Shown piece by piece: positions 1 through 10,585 of a stretch of DNA of 59,084 nt. Source of the stretch: an uncultured Collinsella sp. (GTDB lineage Bacteria > Actinomycetota > Coriobacteriia > Coriobacteriales > Coriobacteriaceae); assembly GCA_900754075.1 (NCBI GenBank), contig CAAEBN010000081.1, positions 1-59,084 of the forward strand, in the 5' to 3' direction. Under the pieces are notes generated by a model. That model made no database searches. It saw nothing but the letters and a program-made list of their open reading frames with translations, and was not told the origin of the DNA. Position numbers and translations under genes: made by a program. Numbering within the stretch: the stretch's first letter is position 1; each line of letters starts with the position of its first letter.

Positions 1-13
1 ACATCATTGTCGC

Positions 14-55
14 AGCCCCGACCCGCGGTCACGAGCGGGGGCTCCTATCTTTTTA
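14..55 (+). terminator. Terminator of an upstream gene
   Basis: GC-rich inverted repeat (AGCCCC...GGGGCT arms, imperfect) followed by TCTTTTT. It lies at the window edge, so the gene it serves is not visible. Confidence 0.6.
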
Positions 56-120
56 GTGCCCTCGGATTGGGTCATAGTGTCTGTCTGTTTCAAAGCATCG
101 GCGTTGCCTTGGTTGGATTA

Positions 121-172
121 GTCATTGGGGACGTTCTTGTTTGACTAGTCGTTTAAGAACGTCCCCAATGAC
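121..172. repeat. Palindromic GGGGAC element
   Basis: A perfect 18-bp inverted repeat (arms 121-138 and 155-172) flanks a 16-base loop that itself contains the palindrome GACTAGTC. The arms contain GGGGACGTTCTT. Closely related sequence recurs at 6586-6615 and 39841-39872. Confidence 0.8.
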
Positions 173-182
173 TACCTGCAAA

Positions 183-250
183 ATGAGCGTGGATAATCTC
201 CCGTTTTTGACCTGTGTTTTGGGCAAAAGTGGGAGATTATCCACACTCAT
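183..250. repeat. Palindromic element with GGCAAAAGT loop
   Basis: 20-bp inverted arms (183-202 and 231-250, one mismatch) flank a loop containing GACCTGTGTTTTGGGCAAAAG. A third partial copy of the arm lies at 270-282. The loop resembles that of the 182-bp repeats at 33128 and 36221, although the arms differ completely. Confidence 0.7.
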
Positions 251-360
251 GAGGTAAGCGTCCAAAAATCCACGCTCATTTGCCGTGTCCTTGTCGTGTC
301 CCCGCCACGCCGCCTCTCGCGCCAGTTTCTGTCGAGTCGGTGCTCCTTGCGGGTTGCCCG

Positions 361-366
361 TATAAT
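361..366 (+). promoter_or_regulatory. Putative -10 box of tgt
   Basis: A perfect TATAAT lies 38 bases before the tgt start codon. No convincing -35 hexamer is visible 16-18 bases upstream. A ribosome site AAGGAG follows at 389-394. Confidence 0.5.
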
Positions 367-403
367 GGTTTGCGTATGAACCGCAACCAAGGAGTTCCAG
401 TTT

Positions 404-1543
<1,140 letters not shown>

Positions 1544-1692
1544 GAGCGGCGCGGGCGCTTGCAGAGCGCGGGCAACGGCAAGGGGCGAGCGCCGGCCGGT
1601 CATCACGTTCGCTAACACCGTCTGCGCGACCGCTGACCGATAGCTTGCAAGCACTTGATGCATCGTGGGTACCATACCGAATAGTTGATGTT

Positions 1693-1740
1693 CGGGCGGG
1701 TGTTTGGCGCATGGCGTCGACCCCGCCCGTTTTTCTTTTT
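1693..1740 (+). terminator. Terminator-like hairpin before the LOG gene
   Basis: CGGGCGGG pairs with CCCGCCCG across an 18-20 base loop and is followed by a T-rich run (TTTTTCTTTTT). It sits directly before the ribosome site of the next gene. It may end tgt transcription, or act as an attenuator if a promoter lies just upstream. Confidence 0.65.
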
Positions 1741-1756
1741 CTCGATAGGAGTACCC

Positions 1757-2515
1757 ATGATTAAGAACGAGAATGTCGAGGGCGAGCCTGCCTACGACGA
1801 GACGTACCGCCGCGGCCCCGTGGTTATGCGCGGCCCCATGATTCCTAAGGACAACACCTACGCCAACCTGCTGGCGCCCGAGGAGTCGACCGATTGGCTG
1901 CACGCCGACCCCTGGCGCGTGCTGCGCATCCAGGCCGAGTTTGTCGATGGCTTTGGCGCGCTTGCCGAGCTCGGGCCCGCGGTGACCATCTTTGGCAGTG
2001 CCCGCACGCCCAAGACCGATCCGCTCTACAAGGCGGCGCGTACCGTCGGGCGCAAGATCGCACAACGTGGCGTGGCAGTCATCACCGGTGGCGGCCCCGG
2101 CATCATGGAAGCGGCCAACAGGGGAGCGGCGAGTGTCAACGGCAAGTCAGTTGGCCTGGGCATTGAATTGCCGCACGAGCATGGGCTCAACAAATACGTG
2201 AACCTCGGCATGGACTTCCGTTACTTCTTTGTGCGCAAGACCATGTTCGTCAAATACAGCTCGGGCGCCATCGTGTTTCCCGGAGGTTTTGGCACGCTCG
2301 ACGAGATGTTCGAGGTGCTCACGCTGGTGCAGACGCACAAGGTCAAGCGCATGCCGCTTGTGCTGGTGGGTACCGAGTACTGGCAGGGCCTATTCGACTG
2401 GCTTAACGGTCCGGTGATGGACACCGGTATGATCAGCCCGCTCGATCCCGAGCTCGTACACATCACCGACGACCTCAACGAGGCCGTCGACATCGCCCTG
2501 AGTGGGCTGATGTAG
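1757..2515 (+). CDS. LOG family (lysine decarboxylase-like) protein
   Basis: A 252-residue cytosolic Rossmann-fold protein of the LOG/TIGR00730 family. Characterised members hydrolyse nucleoside 5'-monophosphates (cytokinin-riboside phosphoribohydrolase-type); the bacterial role is often unknown. The signature PGGFGTLDE lies at about residues 171-179 (predicted nucleotide binding and catalysis), with an earlier glycine-rich ITGGGPGIMEAANRGA segment. The ATG at 1757 was chosen over an upstream in-frame start because AGGAG sits just before it and because the upstream stretch is encoded by the terminator hairpin. About 50 N-terminal residues precede the core. Substrate is not predictable from sequence. 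Confidence 0.88.
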   Translation: MIKNENVEGEPAYDETYRRGPVVMRGPMIPKDNTYANLLAPEESTDWLHADPWRVLRIQAEFVDGFGALAELGPAVTIFGSARTPKTDPLYKAARTVGRKIAQRGVAVITGGGPGIMEAANRGAASVNGKSVGLGIELPHEHGLNKYVNLGMDFRYFFVRKTMFVKYSSGAIVFPGGFGTLDEMFEVLTLVQTHKVKRMPLVLVGTEYWQGLFDWLNGPVMDTGMISPLDPELVHITDDLNEAVDIALSGLM

Positions 2516-2555
2516 GGCGAGCGTGTCTGTCGTTGTAGTAATGAGAAGGGCATAT

Positions 2556-2573
2556 TGATGCTATTTAACATCA
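2556..2573 (+). promoter_or_regulatory. Possible operator of the toxin-antitoxin pair
   Basis: TGATG-N8-CATCA is a perfect dyad 57 bases before the antitoxin start, with a possible -10 box TATACT at 2593-2598. RHH antitoxins of this class normally bind such dyads in their own promoter. The assignment is by position and symmetry only. Confidence 0.4.
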
Positions 2574-2629
2574 GACTGCCATCTAAAATGGGTATACTGA
2601 TGCAAAAGACGAGGGCGAGGAGGTCGCGT

Positions 2630-2929
2630 ATGTCTACTGCAACGGTTAAGCCTACGACGGTTCGCATCGAAGAGGGGCTCAAGGAGCAGGCGACTGAGTT
2701 CTTGGATTCGGTCGGCCTCAGCCTCAATTCCTATCTCAATCTTGCCGTTCGGCAGCTGGTAAATCAGCGAAAGATTCCTTTTGAGATTGTAGGAAGGGAG
2801 GAAGTGCCCAACGAGGCGACGAGGCGTGCCATGGTAATCGCCGAGGCTCATGAGTTGGGGATTTTGTCGGACGATAGCCCGTCATTCAACGACGCTGATG
2901 AGCTTATGTCGTTCCTCGATGAGGACTAG
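2630..2929 (+). CDS. RelB/DinJ-family antitoxin
   Basis: A 99-residue antitoxin. The N-terminal ribbon-helix-helix (about residues 7-45, TTVRIEEGLKEQATEFLD then LSLNSYLNLAVRQLV) is typical of DinJ/RelB DNA-binding antitoxins. The acidic C-terminal tail (DDSPSFNDADELMSFLDED) is the part that usually wraps the toxin. The ATG at 2630 has GAGGAGGT upstream; in-frame ATGs further 5' lack this. The stop codon is separated by 2 bases from the toxin start, so the two are probably co-translated. It is expected to repress its own promoter together with the toxin. Confidence 0.88.
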   Translation: MSTATVKPTTVRIEEGLKEQATEFLDSVGLSLNSYLNLAVRQLVNQRKIPFEIVGREEVPNEATRRAMVIAEAHELGILSDDSPSFNDADELMSFLDED

Positions 2930-2931
2930 CG

Positions 2932-3240
2932 ATGTTTGAGATTAAAGTCGAGGCTCAGTTTAAGGCGGATTACAAACGGACGATGCGCATCCATCCGCAG
3001 CTCAAAACCGAGTTTAAGGCGGCAGTCACAGAGCTTGCAGCTCACGGCTCGCTTCCCGCGGAATATGGCGCCCATGAGCTTTCAAACCCGGGCGGCAACT
3101 ACAACGGCCACATCGATTTCCATCTATCAGATGGTTCGGCGCATGTGGTCGTTCTCTACTTGCCGCATAAGACTAATCCTGTGATCCGGCTGGTCAGAAT
3201 GGGCTCGCATGAGGAACTATTCCAGGGTCCGCGGGGCTGA
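2932..3240 (+). CDS. YafQ-family mRNA interferase toxin
   Basis: A 102-residue RelE-superfamily toxin, predicted to cleave mRNA in the ribosomal A site. The YafQ signature is clear: DYKR near residue 15, HIDFHLSDG in the middle, and the C-terminal IRLVRMGSHEELF containing the catalytic His of the RxGSHxxLF motif. Length matches the family. It follows its antitoxin after 2 bases, the usual antitoxin-first order. All recognised active-site positions look intact, so the module is probably functional. A palindromic repeat follows it directly. Confidence 0.9.
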   Translation: MFEIKVEAQFKADYKRTMRIHPQLKTEFKAAVTELAAHGSLPAEYGAHELSNPGGNYNGHIDFHLSDGSAHVVVLYLPHKTNPVIRLVRMGSHEELFQGPRG

Positions 3241-3255
3241 TTGCCGATTTCTAAG

Positions 3256-3318
3256 TTGCGGTGGAATAGGGATTGATTTGCGGCTGATAAGCCAAAAGCA
3301 GTCCCTATTCCACCGCAA
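3256..3318. repeat. Palindromic repeat after the toxin gene
   Basis: A perfect 17-bp inverted repeat (arms 3256-3272 and 3302-3318) encloses a 29-base loop. The outer part GCGGTGG/CCACCGC resembles the outer arms of the CCACCAC...GTGGTGG family seen elsewhere, but the inner part differs. It lies between convergent genes and could also act as a terminator. Confidence 0.75.
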
Positions 3319-3333
3319 GTGGTTAAGGTGCCC

Positions 3334-4194
3334 CTAGTGGATGGGCTGGTAGCGGGGGCAGTAGCTGATGGCGATGGCGTCGACGCCTACGTGGGTGGCG
3401 ATGGTGCAGCCGATGGGGCCGGTGCCGGCGTCTACGTAGTTCTGGCCTGCGAGCGCCTGGTTGACGAGCTCCTGCTCCTCGGCAGCGCCGGTCGTGAGCA
3501 CGCGCACGCTCGAACCCGGGTGTTCAGCCAAAAACGCGAGGCAGTCGGCCATGGTGTTGGCGACGATGCGCTTGGCGCCGCGGCCCTTCTTGATGGCCTT
3601 GATCTCGCCCGATTTCCACTCCGGCGAAACGGCCAGGCGAATGTTGAGCATCTGCGTGAGCTGGCCGGCGAGTTTGGGCGCGCGGCCGTTCTTAACGAGG
3701 TTCTCGAGCGTGCGGGGAATCAGCATCAGGTGGGCGTCGGGCAGCGTCGCGCGAATCTGCGCCTCGGTCTCGTCCAGGCTGCGGCCGTCCTCGCGCATGG
3801 CGAGCACATACTCCACCAGCAGGCCCTCGGCGCCCGAGCCGGTGCGCGAGTCGATGCAGCGCACGTCGAGCTCGTGCGTTTCGGCCGTCAGGCTGGCGTT
3901 GGCATAGCAGGCGGACCACTCGCTGCACAGCGAGATAAAGATGGCGCTGTCGTGGCCGTCGGCGAGCACGCGATCAAAGAGCGCCTTGAACTCACCGGCG
4001 CTCGGCTGCGAGGTGTGCGGTAGCTGCTCGGAGCCTGCCATGCGGGCGACGTACTCCTCGGCGGTGATCTGCACCTGGTCGAGCAGGTCCTCACCTTCGA
4101 TAATTACATGCAGCGGAATCACGTAAATGCCGAGCTCTTGGGCGCGGGCGGGGGAGATGTCCGACGTGGAGTCGGTTATGATGGCAAAAGACAT
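3334..4194 (-). CDS. DegV family fatty-acid-binding protein
   Basis: A 286-residue DegV protein. The family binds a fatty acid and, as FakB, presents it to the kinase FakA; no FakA is visible here. The N-terminal FAIITDSTSD and the central SEQLPHTSQPSAGEF and SLCSEWSACYANA regions (ligand-head and acyl contacts) match the family. The ATG at 4194 has AAAGGTG upstream; the longer in-frame start has none. It has a full-length paralogue at 43367-44221. It is cytosolic and probably monocistronic, converging with the toxin operon. Confidence 0.88.
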   Translation of the reverse strand: MSFAIITDSTSDISPARAQELGIYVIPLHVIIEGEDLLDQVQITAEEYVARMAGSEQLPHTSQPSAGEFKALFDRVLADGHDSAIFISLCSEWSACYANASLTAETHELDVRCIDSRTGSGAEGLLVEYVLAMREDGRSLDETEAQIRATLPDAHLMLIPRTLENLVKNGRAPKLAGQLTQMLNIRLAVSPEWKSGEIKAIKKGRGAKRIVANTMADCLAFLAEHPGSSVRVLTTGAAEEQELVNQALAGQNYVDAGTGPIGCTIATHVGVDAIAISYCPRYQPIH

Positions 4195-4344
4195 AATTGC
4201 ACCTTTCGTTGGGGCGCTTGCGCGCCGCCTTCTGAGAGCAAAGTGCGACAAGTATAGTGGAGTCGTTCCACATTGCCAGCTTTAATTGTTGAATAGTCAA
4301 CAGTTTGAAGTGTAAGTGTGGAAATCACCAACTGGGGAAGAGGG

Positions 4345-5013
4345 ATGCCGATGGAGGCGCTGGAGATATGCAGACGGCCGATTGTGCTGTTCGATTTTGA
4401 CGGCACGGTGGCAGATACGGGCCGGGCGGTGATGACCTCGACGCGCAAGACGCTGGCTGCGCGCGGGTTTTCTGAGGCGCAGATGGGTGACCTGCGCCGC
4501 ATGATCGGGCCGCCCCTGTGGAAGAGCTTTCACGACTTTTACGGCTTTTCCCGCGAGGAGTCGCTGGTGGTGGCCGACGAGTACCGTGTCTTTTTTGATG
4601 AGCTGGGACCGGAAGAGTACCCCGTGTTCGATGGAATCCCCGAGCTGCTGGATGGGTTGGCCGCCCGGGGCAAGCGTATGGCCGTGGCGACGTCGCGCAT
4701 GGAGGCGAAGTGCATCGATATGGTGCATGAGCTGGGGCTTTGCCAGTTCGAAGCCGTGGTTGGCATGAATCCGCCGCAGGGGCGCGAGACCAAGGCAGAT
4801 TCGGTCCGCGATGCGCTGGCGGCGCTCGGTGCGACCGCCGACGAGGCCGTGATGATTGGCGACCGCTTTAACGACGTCGAGGGCGCGCACGCGATGGGCG
4901 TGCCGTGTATCGGCATTTATTCGGGCGCTGCGGCGCCGGGGGAGCACGAGGCCGCGGGCGCCGATGCAGTGGTGCACTCGGTGGCCGAGCTTGCTAAACT
5001 TTTCGCTATATAA
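4345..5013 (+). CDS. HAD-family phosphatase (Gph-like)
   Basis: A 222-residue HAD subfamily IA hydrolase. Motif I is VLFDFDGTVADTGRA near the N-terminus, with the nucleophile and acid Asp residues intact. Motif II is the VATSRM region, and motif III/IV is MIGDRFNDVEGA. The cap lies between motif I and motif II, as in phosphoglycolate phosphatase and pyrophosphatase PpaX. The ATG at 4345 is preceded by GGGGAAGAGGG; the earlier in-frame codon at 4318 is GTG without a ribosome site. Substrate cannot be told. It precedes the dipeptidase gene by 54 bases and may share its transcript. Confidence 0.85.
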   Translation: MPMEALEICRRPIVLFDFDGTVADTGRAVMTSTRKTLAARGFSEAQMGDLRRMIGPPLWKSFHDFYGFSREESLVVADEYRVFFDELGPEEYPVFDGIPELLDGLAARGKRMAVATSRMEAKCIDMVHELGLCQFEAVVGMNPPQGRETKADSVRDALAALGATADEAVMIGDRFNDVEGAHAMGVPCIGIYSGAAAPGEHEAAGADAVVHSVAELAKLFAI

Positions 5014-5067
5014 GTATGTGATGTGAGGGGCGGGCACGCTCGCCGCTCATTGGTAAGGAGGTCGTTC

Positions 5068-6504
5068 ATGAATCAGGTGGAGCAGAGCGTCGCTGAGTAT
5101 GTAGACGAAGTTTGGGAAGATGTCGTCGCCGATATCGAGCAGCTGGTGAGCTATCCGTCCGTGGCAGTTTCTGCCGATGCGGAGCCCGGCGCGCCGTTTG
5201 GCCGCCCGGTCCGTGATGCGCTCGATTGCGCGCTCGGCATTGCGCAAAAGCTCGGCTACCAGACGAGCGACGACGAGGGCTATGTGGGCATTGCCGATAT
5301 CCCTGGCCGCGGCGACAAGCAACTCGCGACCATCTGCCATGTGGACGTGGTGCCCGCCGGCCCGGGCTGGAATACCGATCCGTTTGCGATGGAGCGCCGC
5401 GAGGGCTGGCTGCTCGGTCGGGGCGTGATCGACGACAAGGGTCCGGCGGTGCTGTCGCTCTACGCCGGCGCCTATCTGCTCAAGCACGGCATCACCCCGC
5501 GCTATACCTTCCGCGCGCTGCTGGGCTGCGATGAGGAAGTTGGCATGTCCGATGTTCACCATTATCTGGAGAACCACGCGAACCCCGACTTTCTGTTTAC
5601 GCCCGATGCCGAGTTCCCGGTCTGCAATGCCGAGAAGGGCCAGTTTGGGGCGACGTTTGTGAGCTCTAGGATCGATGGCGGGCGCATTGTGTCGTGGAGC
5701 GGCGCCGAGGCGAGCAACGCCATTCCGTCGCAGTCTATCTGCGAGCTTGCGATTGCCGCCGATGAACTGCCGGCGCCCGTTGAGAACGCCGACCGCCTGG
5801 AGATCACGGCACTCGATAACGGGCATGCGCAGATTTTCGTCCACGGCATTGGCGGTCATGCCTCGATGCCCGATGGAACGATCAATGCCGTCGGCCTGAT
5901 CGTGTCATATCTGCGCGAGGCCGAGGACACGTTTGGTGCCCGTGACGAGTGCCTGTTGACGCCTGCCGAGCACGAGTTTGTCAAGTTTCTGGCCTTTGTG
6001 CATGCGGACGCCTATGGCCGCGGCCTGGGTATCGACGCGACGAGCCCCGCGTTTGGCCCGCTCACGTGCAACCCCGGCGTCATCCGCGTGGTGGATGGCC
6101 ATATTGAGCAGGTCATCGACGTGCGTTTCCCCGACAGCACGAGCGCCGATACCATCTGCGAGCAGCTCGAGCCGCTCGTGGGCCGCTTTGGTGTGACGTA
6201 TCGCGTGGGTCGTGCCAAGGTGCCGTTCTCAGTTTCGGCCGACGATCCGGCCGTGAAGGCGCTGATTGATACCTATAACGAGTTTACGGGTAAGCATGCC
6301 GAGCCCTTCGCCATGGGCGGCGGCACGTATGCGCGCAACTTTGCCCGCGCCGTGTCGTTTGGCCCCGAGGAGACCGGCCTTGAGCTACCCGCGTGGGGCG
6401 GCCAGATGCACGGCCCCAACGAGTGCGCCAACGAGGAACAGCTCAAGCAAGCGCTCAAGATCTATATTGTGGCCATCTTAAAGCTCAACGAGTTGGAGCT
6501 GTAG
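5068..6504 (+). CDS. M20 family dipeptidase (PepV/Sapep-like)
   Basis: A 478-residue metallo-dipeptidase of the M20A PepV/Sapep type, probably cytosolic, releasing amino acids from imported dipeptides. Metal-site motifs are in order: ICHVDVVPAG (His and Asp), GRGVIDDKGP (bridging Asp), GCDEEVGM (catalytic Glu), TPDAEFPVCNAEKGQ, and the C-terminal MGGGTYARNF with the last His in MHGPNE. Length fits PepV. The start at 5068 has TAAGGAGG seven bases upstream. A good terminator follows at 6546-6572. Confidence 0.9.
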   Translation: MNQVEQSVAEYVDEVWEDVVADIEQLVSYPSVAVSADAEPGAPFGRPVRDALDCALGIAQKLGYQTSDDEGYVGIADIPGRGDKQLATICHVDVVPAGPGWNTDPFAMERREGWLLGRGVIDDKGPAVLSLYAGAYLLKHGITPRYTFRALLGCDEEVGMSDVHHYLENHANPDFLFTPDAEFPVCNAEKGQFGATFVSSRIDGGRIVSWSGAEASNAIPSQSICELAIAADELPAPVENADRLEITALDNGHAQIFVHGIGGHASMPDGTINAVGLIVSYLREAEDTFGARDECLLTPAEHEFVKFLAFVHADAYGRGLGIDATSPAFGPLTCNPGVIRVVDGHIEQVIDVRFPDSTSADTICEQLEPLVGRFGVTYRVGRAKVPFSVSADDPAVKALIDTYNEFTGKHAEPFAMGGGTYARNFARAVSFGPEETGLELPAWGGQMHGPNECANEEQLKQALKIYIVAILKLNELEL

Positions 6505-6545
6505 GGCTTCCCCTATATCCTGATTGGATACAAACTTGCATTACG

Positions 6546-6572
6546 AGCCCGGTGCTTCGGCCCGGGCTTTTT
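6546..6572 (+). terminator. Terminator after the dipeptidase gene
   Basis: 7-bp stem AGCCCGG/CCGGGCT around a 9-base loop, followed by TTTTT. Confidence 0.8.
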
Positions 6573-6585
6573 CTGTTGCGGTGGG

Positions 6586-6615
6586 GTAGTCGTTGGGGAC
6601 GTCCCCAATGACTAC
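6586..6615. repeat. Short GGGGAC palindrome
   Basis: 15-bp arms with one mismatch and no loop (GTAGTCGTTGGGGAC then GTCCCCAATGACTAC). Same sequence family as 121-172 and the mosaic at 39760-39872. Confidence 0.75.
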
Positions 6616-6815
6616 TTTGCTTTGGTGTAAAAAGCGTGCCATGCTTGGGTGGGGTTTGTTATTCGTTTGTAAAGCCGAGCCGCGCTTGCGGTAAGGGTCT
6701 ATCAAATGCCTGTAAGAAACCGCAGATAAGGCGGTCTTCGTCCGATCTGGGCCGTATCTTTCCAAACAGCAAAGCGGGCAGGGTGCCCGCGAGTTGCATG
6801 TATGAAAGGAAGATC

Positions 6816-7754
6816 ATGCTCGATCAGGCTTATTCTCGTCGTCAGTTCCTCGGCCTCGCTGGTGGTCTTGCCAGCATCGTCGGTCTCGGTCTCGTTGGTT
6901 GCGGCGGCTCCGGCGCATCCGACGCCGCCGACAAGGGTAACGCCGCTGCTGCCGAGTCTGTCTCCGGCGAGGTGACCTACGACGGCGCCTCCTCGTTCCA
7001 GGCTCTCGTCGAGGCTGCTGCCGAGAAGTTCATGGATGCCAACCCGGACGTCTCCGTCTCCGGCTCGGGCAACGGTTCGGGCAAAGGTCTGACCGCTGTT
7101 GCCGCCGGCACCGTCACCATCGGTAACTCCGACGTCTTCGCCGAGTCCAAGCTCGAGGCCGATCAGGTCAAGAAGCTCGTCGACCACGAGGTCGCCGTCG
7201 TGGGCATGGGCCCCGTCGTCTCCAAGAACGTGACGGTCGACGACCTGTCCCTCGAGCAGCTCAAGGGCATCTTCTCCGGCCAGATCACCAACTGGAAGGA
7301 GGTCGGCGGCGACGACGCCAAGATCGTCGTTCTCAACCGCAAGGCCGGCTCCGGTACCCGCGCCACCTTCGAGGCTGCCGTCTTTGGCGACGAGGCAGTC
7401 GACTTTAAGGGCGACGCCGAGCTCGACAAGTCCGGCGACGTTCAGACTCAGATGGGCAGCACCGACAACGCCATCTCCTACCTCGACTTCTCGCACTTCG
7501 ATGACTCCAAGTTCAACGCCATCAAGGTCGAGGGCGTGGAGCCCAAGAGTGCAAACGTCACCGACGACTCCTTCAAGATCTGGGCTACCGAGCACATGTA
7601 CTGCGCTAAGGATGCCGACGAGGCCACCAAGGCCTTCCTGGAGTCCATGCTTTCCGACGACGTCCAGGGCAAGCTCGTCGAGGAGCAGGGCTTTATCCCC
7701 GTCTCTGCCATGAAGGTCGTCAAGGACGCCAGCGGCAAGGTCTCCGCTAAATAA
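6816..7754 (+). CDS. pstS: Phosphate ABC transporter substrate-binding lipoprotein
   Basis: A 312-residue extracellular phosphate-binding protein that feeds PstCAB. The N-terminus has a twin-arginine motif SRRQFLG, a hydrophobic stretch, and a lipobox ending GLVGC, so it is predicted to be a Tat-exported lipoprotein anchored outside the membrane. Phosphate-contact motifs include SFQALVEA, SGSGNGSGKGL, IGNSDVFAE and RKAGSGTRATFE. The ATG at 6816 has AAAGGA five bases upstream and yields exactly the signal peptide; longer in-frame starts do not. First gene of pstSCAB; no phoU or phoR is present within the window. Confidence 0.95.
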   Translation: MLDQAYSRRQFLGLAGGLASIVGLGLVGCGGSGASDAADKGNAAAAESVSGEVTYDGASSFQALVEAAAEKFMDANPDVSVSGSGNGSGKGLTAVAAGTVTIGNSDVFAESKLEADQVKKLVDHEVAVVGMGPVVSKNVTVDDLSLEQLKGIFSGQITNWKEVGGDDAKIVVLNRKAGSGTRATFEAAVFGDEAVDFKGDAELDKSGDVQTQMGSTDNAISYLDFSHFDDSKFNAIKVEGVEPKSANVTDDSFKIWATEHMYCAKDADEATKAFLESMLSDDVQGKLVEEQGFIPVSAMKVVKDASGKVSAK

Positions 7755-7778
7755 GTAATCGCCCCGGAAAGGTTTGCA

Positions 7779-8687
7779 ATGGCAAAACAGCTGCCAAAGC
7801 GCGACCTTGAGAACGTGGGTCTGGGCGTCACGGGTGCGTGCGTAGCGCTCGTGACGCTTGTCGTTGCCGCGCTCATCTTTATGGTCGCCCAAAAGGGCCT
7901 CTCGGCTTTTCTCAAGGACGGCGTCTCGGTCGTCGAGTTTTTCACCGGTACCAAGTGGGACCTGGCCAACACGGCCGAAAACGGCCTACCCTACACCGGC
8001 GCTCTGCCCCTGATCGTCACCTCGTTTGCGGTCATGGTGCTCTCCACGCTTATCGCGCTGCCCATCGCCATCGGCTCTGCCATCTTTGCGGTCGAGATCC
8101 AGCCTAAGTTTGGTTCCAAGATCTTTCAGCCGCTTATTGAGCTTTTGACCGGCATTCCCTCGGTCGTCTTTGGCTTGATCGGCTTTCACGTGGTTGTCGG
8201 CCTTATGAAAAGCGTTTTCCATGTGAGCACGGGTCTGGGCATCTTGCCCGGCGCCATCGTGCTGGCCGTCATGATCCTGCCGACTATGACTACGCTTTCG
8301 GTCGACGGCCTGCGTGCCGTGCCTGATAGCTACCGTCAGGGCTCGCTCGCGCTGGGCTACACCCGCTGGCAGACCATCTGGCACGTGGTGCTCAAGTCTG
8401 CCATGCCGTCGCTCATGACTGCGGTCATCCTGGGCATGACCCGCGCCTTTGGCGAGACGCTCGCCGTGCGCATGGTTATCGGCGGCATCGAGGCCATGCC
8501 GACGTCGCTGCTGTCGCCGGCCTCGACCATCACCACCACGCTCACCACGTCCATGGCAGTCTATGCCGAGGGCTCGGCCCAGGACGATGTTCTGTGGGCG
8601 CTTGGTCTGCTGCTGATGGGCATGAGCCTCATCTTCATCTTGATCATCCACCTCATTGGCCGCAAGGGGGCGAAGGCTCGTGGCTAG
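7779..8687 (+). CDS. pstC: Phosphate ABC transporter permease
   Basis: A 302-residue inner-membrane permease with about six hydrophobic segments. The BPD-transport coupling region GYTRWQTIWHVVLKSAMPSLMTAV, which contacts PstB, lies near residues 190-215, and the downstream MTRAFGETLAVRMVIGG motif is typical of PstC. It starts 24 bases after pstS with GGAAAGG upstream. The stop codon overlaps the pstA start by 8 bases. Confidence 0.95.
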   Translation: MAKQLPKRDLENVGLGVTGACVALVTLVVAALIFMVAQKGLSAFLKDGVSVVEFFTGTKWDLANTAENGLPYTGALPLIVTSFAVMVLSTLIALPIAIGSAIFAVEIQPKFGSKIFQPLIELLTGIPSVVFGLIGFHVVVGLMKSVFHVSTGLGILPGAIVLAVMILPTMTTLSVDGLRAVPDSYRQGSLALGYTRWQTIWHVVLKSAMPSLMTAVILGMTRAFGETLAVRMVIGGIEAMPTSLLSPASTITTTLTTSMAVYAEGSAQDDVLWALGLLLMGMSLIFILIIHLIGRKGAKARG

Positions 8688-9602
8688 CACGCACATTCAT
8701 ATCGACGAGGCGAGACTCGGGCGCGTCCAAAAACAGGACCGCATCGCCACGGGCGCGTTGACGGCAATCGCCGCCATCGTCATGCTCATCGTCATCTCCA
8801 TGGTGGCCTACATCCTGTTCGAGGGGGTCTCGACGCTGTTCCAGCCGGGATTTCTCACGCAGCCCGCGCGCGCTAACGGTACCCAGGGCGGCGTGCTCTA
8901 CCAGCTGTTCGACTCGTTCTATCTGCTGCTGATCACCCTAGCCATTTCGGTGCCCATCAGCCTGGGCGGAGCGGTCTTCCTGGTTGAGTACGCACCGAAC
9001 GGCCCTATCCGCGACATCGCCTCCACCGCTATCGAGACGCTGTCCTCGCTGCCCTCCATCGTCGTCGGCATGTTCGGATTCCTGGTGTTCTCGGTGCAGC
9101 TGGGCTGGAAGTACTCCATCATCTCCGGCGCCGTCGCGCTCACCATGTTCAACATCCCCATCCTGGTGCGCGTGATTCAGCAGGCGCTCGAGGACGTGCC
9201 GCAGGCCCAGCGCGATGCGTGCCTGGCCATGGGCCTCACCCGCTGGGAGGCCACACTGCACATCCTGGTCCCCGAGGCCATGCCTGCCATCGTGACCGGC
9301 ATCGTGCTTTCGGCCGGCCGCGTGTTTGGCGAGGCCGCGGCGCTGCTCTTTACCTCGGGCATGAGCTCGCCGGTGCGTCTGAACTTCTTGAGCTTTAACC
9401 TGTCGAGCCCTACCTGCGCCTGGAACGTGTTCCGTCCCGGTGAGTCGCTCGCCGTGCACATCTACAAGATTTACGGCGAGGGCAGCCCCGAGGCACAGCA
9501 GATCGTCTGGGGCACCGCCGCACTGCTGATGATCTGCGTGCTGCTGTTTAACGTAGTCGCCCGCATCGTGGGCAAGCAACTGGCAAGGAAGATGACGGCC
9601 GA

Positions 9603-9606
<4 letters not shown>
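8680..9606 (+). CDS. pstA: Phosphate ABC transporter permease
   Basis: A 308-residue partner permease of PstC. About six membrane segments; the EAA-like loop MGLTRWEATLHILVPEAMPAIVTG contacts PstB, and GRVFGEAAALLFTSG is typical of PstA. The GTG at 8680 was chosen: it overlaps pstC by 8 bases and has AAGGGGGCGAAGG upstream, which suggests coupled translation. An in-frame TTG at 8656 is possible but less likely. The stop overlaps pstB (ATGA). Confidence 0.93.
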
Positions 9607-10475
<869 letters not shown>

Positions 10476-10531
10476 TCCGGGACATGCTTGAGGCCCGCGG
10501 TGGCCACGGTCGCCACGGGACTGATTGGAGA

Positions 10532-10567
10532 GGCGGGTCATCTCTTGCGGGAGATGGCCCGCCTTTT
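10532..10567 (+). terminator. Terminator of pstSCAB
   Basis: GGCGGG...ATCTC pairs with GAGAT...CCCGCC across a short loop, followed by TTTTT. Confidence 0.85.
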
Positions 10568-10585
10568 TGCTCTGCGACCGAAACG

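Noticed and set aside
2555..2629. Longer N-terminus of the antitoxin from 2555
   Set aside because: It would translate the operator and promoter region; the GAGGAGGT at 2617-2624 points to the start at 2630.
2630..3240. Broken toxin-antitoxin remnant
   Set aside because: Both frames are full length with intact RHH and RMGSHEELF motifs.
6640..6815. Pho box upstream of pstS
   Set aside because: TTTGTAAAG and CTGTAAGAA occur but not at the regular 11-base spacing of a PhoB/PhoP site.
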